DNA from: an uncultured Bacteroidia bacterium
GTDB lineage: Bacteria > Bacteroidota > Bacteroidia > Bacteroidales > F082
NCBI GenBank assembly: GCA_902767725.1
Contig: CACXIM010000055.1
Coordinates: forward strand, 1 to 32,685
Reading direction: 5' to 3'
Length of the DNA: 32,685 nt
Shown: piece by piece, positions 21,529 to 28,178 of the stretch
Layout of the letters: every line of letters begins with the position of its first letter
Position numbering within the stretch: the stretch's first letter is position 1
Notes under the pieces: generated by a model
Seen by the model: only the letters and a program-made list of their open reading frames with translations
The model's database searches: none
Told to the model about the DNA's origin: nothing
Translations under genes and position numbers: made by a program

Positions 21529-22033
21529 GCGCAGCCAATTCCGCTTCTTGTCGGCGCATCTTTTCCCTCACAGCGTTGAGATCGTTCTGCTTCTTTTTCT
21601 TGGTCACCATCTGTTGCTCACAGTCGGCGATGGTTTCCAGCACCTGGCGCAAATTCTTGTCTTTCTCCAAGACGAAGGCATGCACGACGCCCTCTATCTC
21701 ACGCAAGCTGCGCATGATGTTAATCTGCCGCTCGGCAGTAAGGGTATTCTGGATGAGAAAGAGATAGTCCAAACGCGGCTTAAAGGGGAACAACACCTTT
21801 TCCTTGCACACGAGCGACACGAGGTTGTAGACGTTGTAGTTCTCGCCCGCCGTGTAATAGAAGAAGGAAAACGGCGCACCCTCGAAGACGAGGTCGTCAT
21901 AACGGGCCAGGTCGAGCGCAAGTTTGTTGTTGATACCCCAAGCCAGCTTATAGTCGACCAAAGTCGTGTTGATGCCGACGACGGTGGTGTCGTCGAACGA
22001 AGCGATCTGTATCTTGTTGCTTTTGGGTTTCAT
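21512..22033 (-). CDS. IPExxxVDY family protein
   Basis: A 173-residue cytoplasmic protein of the Bacteroidetes IPExxxVDY family, function unknown. The family core is visible in TTLVDYKLAWGINNKLALDL at about residues 24-43, followed by YNLVSLVCKEKVLFPFKPRLDYLFLIQ, where IPE is replaced by PFKPRLDY. The last 50 residues are charged and probably coiled-coil (KKKKQNDLNAVREKMRRQEAELAALR). This family is commonly near rnc in Bacteroidales, as here, but a 230-base repeat-bearing gap separates it from rnc. Its own TATCTTTG box ends only 4 bases before the ATG, suggesting a leaderless message. Confidence 0.82.
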   Translation of the reverse strand: MKPKSNKIQIASFDDTTVVGINTTLVDYKLAWGINNKLALDLARYDDLVFEGAPFSFFYYTAGENYNVYNLVSLVCKEKVLFPFKPRLDYLFLIQNTLTAERQINIMRSLREIEGVVHAFVLEKDKNLRQVLETIADCEQQMVTKKKKQNDLNAVREKMRRQEAELAALRAQS

Positions 22034-22037
22034 GCCG

Positions 22038-22045
22038 CAAAGATA
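22038..22045 (-). promoter_or_regulatory. -7 box TATCTTTG very close to the IPExxxVDY start
   Basis: TATCTTTG on the minus strand ends 4 bases before the ATG at 22033. A start about 7 bases downstream would fall at the ATG, leaving no leader. Confidence 0.6.
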
Positions 22046-22075
22046 AAACTAATTTTCAATTAAAATGATTTTGCA

Positions 22076-22220
22076 GGCTTCAGAAAGCATGTCATTCCTA
22101 CGAGGCCATGAGGGAGGGCTTGGAATCTATGTTTTCTGAAGCCGTCTAGAAAGGTTGCTGCCTTATGAATCGCCTTCTATAGATTCCCTGCCTACCCACT
22201 TGCCTACGTTGGAATGACAT
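22076..22220. repeat. Nested inverted-repeat element (MITE- or REP-like)
   Basis: Three inverted pairs: GGCTTCAGAAA (22076) with TTTCTGAAGCC (about 22133-22143); ATGTCATTCCTACG (22089-22102) with CGTTGGAATGACAT (22207-22220); GGAATCTAT with ATAGATTCC (near 22179-22187). No coding potential is seen. It fills most of the gap between IPExxxVDY and rnc. Confidence 0.8.
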
Positions 22221-22263
22221 AGAAGGCTCGCGGAAATAACATTGGTAGCTTGTTTAAGCAACA

Positions 22264-22986
22264 TTAATTTTCGCCAAACAATTGTTTCCACGTTTTTTCA
22301 GCGGCAAGCTGCTCGGCGCCACGAATGGAGCGGTCGATGGCATCGGCGTATGGCTGCCCGTCGATGACAATCTGCACGTGGAACTGTTTCTTGTGTCCTT
22401 CTCCGATTTCCTCCAGCATCTTAAAAGCAGTGTTTTTCTTGTTCTTCTGCGACCATTCAAGGAGCTTGCTCTTGAAGTTGACATCGGTCTGTTGCAGCTG
22501 CTCCACGTCGATATGGATGTTGACGATGCGGTCGATGATGATGTGTTTGGCGAAGTCGAAGCCGCGGTCAAGGTAGATGGCACCCATGAGAGCCTCAAAA
22601 GCATTGCCGCCCATCGAATGGGCGTTGTTGCCCACGTCGGGGGTGTGGCGGATATAGTCACCAAAGCCGAGCTTCTCCGAAAGCTTGTTAAGGGAGGCAC
22701 GGCTGACGATGCGCGAGCGCATCTCGGTAAGGAAGCCTTCGGGCTGTGTGGGGTAGGTGTGGAAGAGGTAGTCGGCCACGGCGGTGCTCAGCACGGCGTC
22801 GCCAAGGTATTCCATGCGTTCGTTGCTGACGTGATAGTTGCCCACAGTCTCAGCGGCCACCGACTTATGGGTGAAGGCCACACGATACAATGCGATATTC
22901 TTCGGATAAAAACCAAAGATGTTGTGAATATAGTCGTAAAGGGCCTTGTCGGCAGGGTCTTTTGGGGAAGTGTGGAAGAGTGCCAT
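22264..22986 (-). CDS. rnc: Ribonuclease III
   Basis: A 240-residue RNase III from ATG 22986, processing double-stranded rRNA and mRNA precursors. The catalytic domain (about residues 1-150) carries the signature ERMEYLGDAVLSTAVADYLF and a second acidic motif in GGNAFEALMGAIYLDRGFD. A double-stranded RNA-binding domain follows at about 160-238 (FKSKLLEWSQKNKKNTAFK, AEQLAAEKTWKQLF). A GTG at 22992 would add two residues but overlaps the fabF stop; ATG 22986, 2 bases after that stop, suggests translational coupling. Order acpP-fabF-rnc is the usual Bacteroidales cluster. Confidence 0.94.
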   Translation of the reverse strand: MALFHTSPKDPADKALYDYIHNIFGFYPKNIALYRVAFTHKSVAAETVGNYHVSNERMEYLGDAVLSTAVADYLFHTYPTQPEGFLTEMRSRIVSRASLNKLSEKLGFGDYIRHTPDVGNNAHSMGGNAFEALMGAIYLDRGFDFAKHIIIDRIVNIHIDVEQLQQTDVNFKSKLLEWSQKNKKNTAFKMLEEIGEGHKKQFHVQIVIDGQPYADAIDRSIRGAEQLAAEKTWKQLFGEN

Positions 22987-22988
22987 TA

Positions 22989-24243
22989 TCACTCAAACTT
23001 TTTGAAGATTACGGTGGCGTTTTGTCCGCCGAATCCAAATGAGTTGGAAAGTCCGTAGTGGATGTCGCGCTGACGGGCTTTGTTGATTGAAGACGATGTC
23101 GAGACGCGGGTCGATCTGCGGGTCGTCGTCAAAATGGTTGATGGTGGGAGGAATGATGCCGTTCTTGAGGGCAAGGATGGTGGCAATGGCTTCGACGGCG
23201 CCAGCGCCACCGAGGAGGTGACCAATCATCGACTTAGTGGAGTTGATACTGATGTTGTAGGCATGTTCGCCAAACACCTTCTTAATGGCAAGGGTTTCAG
23301 CGACATCACCCATGGGTGTCGAAGTGCCATGTGCGTTGATGTGGTCGATGGCCTCTGGTGACAGTCCAGCATCGCGTAGGGCACGTAGCATGCTGAGGGC
23401 GCCACCAGCGCCTTCCGGGTCGGGAGCGGTGATGTGGTATGCATCGGCCGATTCGCCGCCGCCAACCACTTCGCCATAGATCTTGGCGCCACGTGCGATG
23501 GCGTGTTCATACTCCTCGAAAACGAGGCTGCCCGCACCTTCGCCCAAGACAAATCCGTCGCGGTTGAGGTCGAAAGGACGTGAAGCCGTCAGCGGGTCAT
23601 CATTACGGGTCGATAGGGCTTTCATGGCGTTGAAACCACCAATGCCGAGTTGGCCGATGGCTGCTCCAGCACCGCCTGCAACGACGGCTTGACATTTGCC
23701 CAAACGGATATAGTTGAAGGCTTCAACAATAGCATGCGTCGATGAGGCACAAGCCGAAACGGTGGCGAAGTTGGGGCCACGGAAGCCATATTTGATGGAG
23801 ATAACGCCACCCGGCATGTTGACAATCATCTTGGTGATGAGGAAGGGCCCGAAACGCGGCGTACCATCGGTCTGCGCATACTCCATCGTTTCTTGATAAA
23901 GGTGGTTGACGCCACCGATGCCCGAAGTCATCATGACGCCCACCTCATCCAAGTCGCAGTTTTCGGCGTTGAGGCCCGAATCAGCAACAGCCTCGTCGGC
24001 GGCGATGAGAGCAAACTGGGCGAAGTGGTCGTACTTACGCACGTTCTTCTTCTCAAAATAGTCCTCAGGGTTGTAGTCCTTCACCTCGCAGGCGAAACGC
24101 GTCTTGAATAAAGTAGAATCGAAACGGGTAATCTCACCGACACCGTTTTTACCATTCACCAAACCTTCCCAAAACTCAGGAATGGTCTTCCCTATGGGGG
24201 TGATGGCACCGAGGCCTGTGACGACTACACGTTTCGATTCCAT
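22989..24243 (-). CDS. fabF: 3-oxoacyl-ACP synthase II, frameshifted near the 3' end
   Basis: Beta-ketoacyl-ACP synthase II, the condensing enzyme of fatty acid elongation. The catalytic Cys lies in [16 protein letters not shown], with His in [12 protein letters not shown] and [19 protein letters not shown]. After RLDIVFN the frame carries a tandem TCAATCAA (plus 23083-23090) and runs into an unrelated tail stopping at 22993. Removing one TCAA unit joins [13 protein letters not shown], then [19 protein letters not shown], and a stop at 22989, restoring a normal 416-residue enzyme. As written, the protein loses the conserved FGFGG-N end that forms part of the active site. It is 23 bases downstream of acpP. 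Either a real 4-base duplication or a sequence error. Confidence 0.88.
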
Positions 24244-24266
24244 AAATAACTTTATTTGCTTAGAAA

Positions 24267-24438
24267 TTAGTTGTTTTCAGCACGCATCTTTTCGATGAGC
24301 TTCACAACATCACCCACAGTCTGGATGTTTTCCTGTTGGTCGTCCGGGATGGAGAGGTTGAAGCTCTTTTCAAATTCCATCATCAGTTCGACGGTGTCCA
24401 GCAATGATCGGAACGATTTCATTCAAAATTTCTTGCAT
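24267..24438 (-). pseudogene. acpP: Acyl carrier protein gene, internally truncated
   Basis: The 3' part encodes the last 43 residues of an acyl carrier protein, [20 protein letters not shown] then [20 protein letters not shown]. An ATG at 24438, right after a good promoter, begins a different frame ([12 protein letters not shown]) that stops shortly. Only about 13 codons precede LDTVEL where about 36 are expected, so roughly 65-70 bases are missing, including the D-S-L motif whose Ser carries phosphopantetheine. A 51-residue frame from ATG 24422 ([13 protein letters not shown] start) is open but lacks a normal site. ACP is essential, so either another copy exists or the sequence here is wrong. 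It precedes fabF by 23 bases. Confidence 0.8.
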
Positions 24439-24469
24439 AGTTCTCAATTTTTAGTTGATAAATAGGCCG

Positions 24470-24477
24470 CAAAGATA
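24470..24477 (-). promoter_or_regulatory. -7 box TATCTTTG for acpP-fabF-rnc
   Basis: TATCTTTG on the minus strand lies 31 bases before the acpP ATG at 24438 and would drive the acpP-fabF-rnc cluster. Confidence 0.75.
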
Positions 24478-24586
24478 ACACTTATTTCCAATTCAAAAGC
24501 ACACTTTTTACCAATAAATTGATAATCAGTTGTTTAAAATAGAATTTCGGTCTACCTCGTGACCAGTAATTACTCGTTTTCGGGTG

Positions 24587-24594
24587 CAAAGGTA
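24587..24594 (-). promoter_or_regulatory. Second minus-strand -7 box TACCTTTG without its own gene
   Basis: TACCTTTG fits TAnnTTTG and lies 109 bases upstream of the acpP box. No credible protein gene starts between them. The gap 24439-24702 otherwise holds AT-rich sequence with no clear gene, so this could give a longer acpP leader or a small RNA. Confidence 0.45.
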
Positions 24595-24702
24595 CGACTT
24601 TTTTTGAAAATCGCATCTTTTTTCGGTTTTTTGGCGATTTGGCAACAAAAATAGCCCAATTCAAGTTATTCTTCGTATTTTTACCCCCTCAAACAAAACC
24701 CT

Positions 24703-27561
24703 ATGGAAACCACAGAGAAAAAACTCTTCCTATTGGATGCCTACGCGCTGATTTACAGGGCTTTTTTCGCCATGAGCAAGAACCCGAGGATGAACTCAAA
24801 AGGCCTCAACACTTCTGCAGTAATGGGCTTCTTGAACTCACTTTACGAGATCCTGCAGAAAGAGAAACCTACTCATATCGGCGTGGCCTTCGACGTGGCC
24901 GGCACCGCACAACGACAGGCCGAATACAGCGAATACAAAGCCAATCGCGAGAAGATGCCTGACGATCTCCGCGATGCCATACCTTATATTATAAGACTTA
25001 TCGAGGCCTTCAACATCCCCGTCTACGGCGTGGAAGGCTACGAAGCCGACGATGTCATTGGAACACTCTCAAAAAAAGCCGAACAACAAGGCTTTGTCAC
25101 CTATATGATGACCCCCGACAAGGACTTCGGGCAACTGGTGACGGACAAGATTTTGCTTTACAAACCCGCCAAGTTCGGCGAGCCGGCACAAGTATGGGGG
25201 CCAAAAGAAGTCTGCGAACGCTATGGCATTCAAGAGCCTAAGCAACTCATCGACATCCTTGGTCTATGGGGCGATGCCGCCGACAACATTCCAGGCATCC
25301 CGGGCATCGGCGAGAAGACTGCAGCACAACTGGTTGGAAAATACGGTAGCGTGGAAAACCTCATCGCCCATGCCGATGAGCTGAAAGGCAAACAAAAGGA
25401 GAATGTCGTCAACTTTGCTGAGCAAGGACTGATGTCGAAGAGTCTGGCCACCATCAACTTGGAGGTGCCCGTCGACTTCGATGAGGAAGAACTACGTGCC
25501 AAGGAGCCCGATGTGCCAGCGCTGATGGCTCTTTTTGAGGAACTGGAGTTTAGGACTTTCGCCAAGCGATTTTTGGAGGATTATAAGGGGAAGCACGGGG
25601 TTGACTCCCCCCTGCCCCCCTCTCAGAGGGGGACAAGCCAACCCACAGGGGCATCAGGAGGGAGTCAACAACCAGACCTGTTCTCTTCTAACGAAACTTT
25701 CGACCTTTTCAATCAAGGCAACAACAGCGGTCTGCTGGAGTTCTCCGACAAGGACTCGGCCAAGACGGTGCCACATGACTACAAACTTGTTGAAACTGAT
25801 GCTGACATTAAGGCTTTGGTCGAACACTTATCGAAGCAAACACAATTCGTCTTCGACACCGAGACCACCAACATCGACGTCTACTCCGCCGAGTTGGTGG
25901 GGCTTTCCTTCGCCATCAAGGCGCATGAGGCGTGGTATCTGTCCATGCCCGCCGAACGCGAAGAATGCCAGAAGAAACTGGAGCTGCTGCGGCCTTTGTT
26001 TGAAGACGATAGCATCATGAAGATAGGGCAAAACCTGAAATACGACATTTCCATGCTGACGCAATATGGCATCAGCGTAAAAGGCAAGCTCTTCGACACC
26101 ATGCTGGCACATTACCTCCTCGAACCCGAGCAACGCCACAACATGGACTACCTCGCCGAAGTCTACCTCAATTACATCACCATCCCCATTGAAGACTTGA
26201 TTGGCAAAGGCCGTCAGCAAAAGACCATGCGCGAGGTGTCCGTGGAACTAGTCAAGGAATACGCCGCCGAGGATGCTGACATCACACTGCAACTCTACGA
26301 GAAACTAATGCCCTTGTTGAAAGAAAACGGTGTGGAGAAGTTATTCTATGAGATTGAGATGCCACTGGTACCCGTGCTCAGCCGCATGGAGGCCAACGGC
26401 GTGCGTATCGACACGGAAAATCTGCAGCAAATCAGTGAAGCTTTTGGCATCGAGATTCATAAGATTGAAGAAGATATCTACAAAGCCGCTGGCATGCCCT
26501 TCAACATCGCCTCGCCGAAGCAATTGGGCGAAGTCCTCTTCGAGAAACTCCGTATCGACGAGAAGACCAAGAAAACCAAGACAGGACAATATGCCACGGG
26601 CGAGGATGTCTTGCAAAAACTATCGCACAAGCATCCCATCATCCAAATGATTTTGGATTACCGCTCATTGACCAAGCTGAAGTCCACTTATCTGGATGCC
26701 CTTCCTGCTTTGGTCAACCCGAAAGATGGTTTGATTCACACTTCCTACAACCAAGCCGTGACGGCCACGGGACGCTTGAGTTCCAACAATCCCAACCTGC
26801 AGAACATTCCTGTGCGAACCGAGAAAGGCCGCGAAATCCGTCGCGCCTTCGTACCTCGCAGTCCAGAATACACCCTTTTGGCCGCCGATTACAGCCAAAT
26901 CGAGCTGCGCATTATCGCTCATTTGAGCCAAGACCCCGCCATGGTCAACGACTTCAACCTTGGTCATGACATCCATGCTGCTACGGCAGCCAAGGTGTTC
27001 CATGTGCCTATGGACCACGTCACCAAGGAGCAGCGCAGCCGCGCCAAGGCAGTCAACTTCGGCATCATCTACGGCATGTCGGCCTTTGGTCTGGCCGAGC
27101 GCATGGAGCTCTCGCGCAGCGAGGCCGCCGACATCATCAAAAAGTACTTTGAGGAATATGCTGGAATCAAGGAATACATGAATCGCAGCATTGCCTTGGC
27201 GCGTGAACGCGGCTATGCCGAGACCATCTTAGGCCGACGCCGTTATCTACGCGACATCAACGGCTCCAACAGCGTGGTGCGCGGTTTCGCCGAACGCAAT
27301 GCCATCAACGCACCCATCCAGGGTAGCTCCGCCGACATGATCAAAATCGCCATGATTGGCATCCATCAGGAGTTGGAACACCTAAAGATGCAGTCGAAAA
27401 TGATCCTTCAGGTGCACGATGAACTGGTCTTCGATGCACATCTCGACGAACTTGAAGCCCTAAAGGCCATCGTTCAGAATAAGATGGTGAATGCCTTGCC
27501 GCTGTCGGTGCCGGTCATCGTGGAGATGAACACGGGGGCGAACTGGCTGGAGGCGCATTAG
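24703..27561 (+). CDS. polA: DNA polymerase I
   Basis: A 952-residue three-domain DNA polymerase I for repair and primer removal. Residues about 5-290 are the 5'-3' exonuclease (LFLLDAYALIYRAFFAM, EADDVIGTLSKKA, GDAADNIPGIPGIGEKTA). Residues about 365-540 are the 3'-5' proofreading domain and look active: FVFDTETTNID, NLKYDISML and YAAEDADITLQLYEKL keep the metal-binding acids. The polymerase part has motif A LAADYSQIELRIIAHLSQD, motif B RSRAKAVNFGIIYGMSAFG and motif C ILQVHDELVFD. Residues about 300-322, between the exonuclease domains, come from a 68-base repeat with ends TTGACTCCC/GGGAGTCAA. The linker tolerates extra residues, so the enzyme is probably functional. Confidence 0.96.
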   Translation: METTEKKLFLLDAYALIYRAFFAMSKNPRMNSKGLNTSAVMGFLNSLYEILQKEKPTHIGVAFDVAGTAQRQAEYSEYKANREKMPDDLRDAIPYIIRLIEAFNIPVYGVEGYEADDVIGTLSKKAEQQGFVTYMMTPDKDFGQLVTDKILLYKPAKFGEPAQVWGPKEVCERYGIQEPKQLIDILGLWGDAADNIPGIPGIGEKTAAQLVGKYGSVENLIAHADELKGKQKENVVNFAEQGLMSKSLATINLEVPVDFDEEELRAKEPDVPALMALFEELEFRTFAKRFLEDYKGKHGVDSPLPPSQRGTSQPTGASGGSQQPDLFSSNETFDLFNQGNNSGLLEFSDKDSAKTVPHDYKLVETDADIKALVEHLSKQTQFVFDTETTNIDVYSAELVGLSFAIKAHEAWYLSMPAEREECQKKLELLRPLFEDDSIMKIGQNLKYDISMLTQYGISVKGKLFDTMLAHYLLEPEQRHNMDYLAEVYLNYITIPIEDLIGKGRQQKTMREVSVELVKEYAAEDADITLQLYEKLMPLLKENGVEKLFYEIEMPLVPVLSRMEANGVRIDTENLQQISEAFGIEIHKIEEDIYKAAGMPFNIASPKQLGEVLFEKLRIDEKTKKTKTGQYATGEDVLQKLSHKHPIIQMILDYRSLTKLKSTYLDALPALVNPKDGLIHTSYNQAVTATGRLSSNNPNLQNIPVRTEKGREIRRAFVPRSPEYTLLAADYSQIELRIIAHLSQDPAMVNDFNLGHDIHAATAAKVFHVPMDHVTKEQRSRAKAVNFGIIYGMSAFGLAERMELSRSEAADIIKKYFEEYAGIKEYMNRSIALARERGYAETILGRRRYLRDINGSNSVVRGFAERNAINAPIQGSSADMIKIAMIGIHQELEHLKMQSKMILQVHDELVFDAHLDELEALKAIVQNKMVNALPLSVPVIVEMNTGANWLEAH
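25601..25668. repeat. Inverted-repeat element inserted in the polA linker
   Basis: Nine-base perfect ends TTGACTCCC and GGGAGTCAA enclose an inner stem CCCCCCTCTC/GAGGGGG. It encodes proline/glycine/serine-rich residues about 300-322 between domains. The C-run composition contrasts sharply with the rest of polA. Confidence 0.8.
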
Positions 27562-27566
27562 CGTAT

Positions 27567-27660
27567 ACGGCGAAGATATACAACGGCGAATTAGACAAAT
27601 TCTGCGAATTTGATTTTTCGACAAATGTAATTCGTTTTATTCGGATAACTCGCCGACAAA
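27567..27660. repeat. Upstream palindromic flank of the GxxExxY gene
   Basis: A quasi-palindrome with ends CGGCGAATTA and ATAACTCGCCG, preceded by a short related ACGGCGAAGATA word. Over 80 ungapped columns (27581-27660) it matches the downstream flank (28082-28161) at 62 positions by hand count. It ends 11 bases before the gene's ATG. Confidence 0.85.
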
Positions 27661-27671
27661 AATAAAAACCT

Positions 27672-28061
27672 ATGGAAGACAGAATACTATTCAAGGAAGA
27701 GTCGTATAAAATTATCGGAGCAGCAATGGAGGTACATAAAGTGCTCGGTACTGGTTTTACAGAGCCTGTATATCAAGAGGCTTTGGAACTTGAATTCCAA
27801 TTGCGTGATATCCCGTATGTGCGCGAAAAGAATTTCCAAATAACTTATAAAGGGCAGATTTTGGAGAAAGGATTTCGGCCCGATTTTGTTTGTTTCGATG
27901 AAATCATCGTTGAATTGAAAGCGGTTTCGGATTTTACTGATGAGCATTACGCCCAAGTTTACAATTACTTGAAAGCCTGCCAAATGGACTTAGGTCTGCT
28001 TATCAACTTCGGCAAAAAGTCCTTGGAATATAAGCGAATCCCTTGCACCCAAAAATGGTAA
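27672..28061 (+). CDS. GxxExxY protein, PD-(D/E)XK nuclease-fold
   Basis: A 129-residue protein of the GxxExxY family (PF13366-type), function unknown. The name-giving motif is GFTEPVY at residues 28-34. A PD-(D/E)XK-like catalytic core follows: FRPDFV with Asp71, then the strand IIVELKAV with Glu81 and Lys83, and a Q-x-x-x-Y motif in AQVYNYLK at 95-99. All nuclease-type residues are present, so DNA or RNA cleavage is possible but unproven. The gene lies between polA and metG, bracketed by two related palindromes of about 78 bases. No TAnnTTTG box is evident; the upstream palindrome occupies the promoter position. AT-richer than its neighbours, which suggests transfer. Confidence 0.9.
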   Translation: MEDRILFKEESYKIIGAAMEVHKVLGTGFTEPVYQEALELEFQLRDIPYVREKNFQITYKGQILEKGFRPDFVCFDEIIVELKAVSDFTDEHYAQVYNYLKACQMDLGLLINFGKKSLEYKRIPCTQKW

Positions 28062-28065
28062 CAGA

Positions 28066-28160
28066 ACGGCAAATTATGTAACAACGGCGAATTATCCAAA
28101 TTTTGCAAATTCGATTCTGCGATGAATGCAATTTGCTTAATTCGAATAATTCGCCGTTGA
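28066..28160. repeat. Downstream palindromic flank of the GxxExxY gene
   Basis: A 78-base imperfect palindrome (28082-28159) with ends CAACGGCGAATTAT and ATAATTCGCCGTTG, preceded by a related ACGGCAAATTATG word at 28066. It is a direct relative of the flank at 27567-27660. It lies between the stops of the GxxExxY gene and metG and could also terminate both. Confidence 0.88.
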
Positions 28161-28178
28161 AAGAAATCGAGCCGTTCC

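Noticed and set aside
24482-24664. Minus-strand 60-codon frame between polA and acpP
   Set aside because: It begins upstream of the TACCTTTG box and overlaps both promoter boxes; composition is that of AT-rich intergenic DNA.
24439-24702. tRNA or rRNA gene in the polA-acpP gap, or elsewhere between genes
   Set aside because: I looked for cloverleaf arms and the GGTTCGAATCC-type T-loop in the intergenic gaps and found none.
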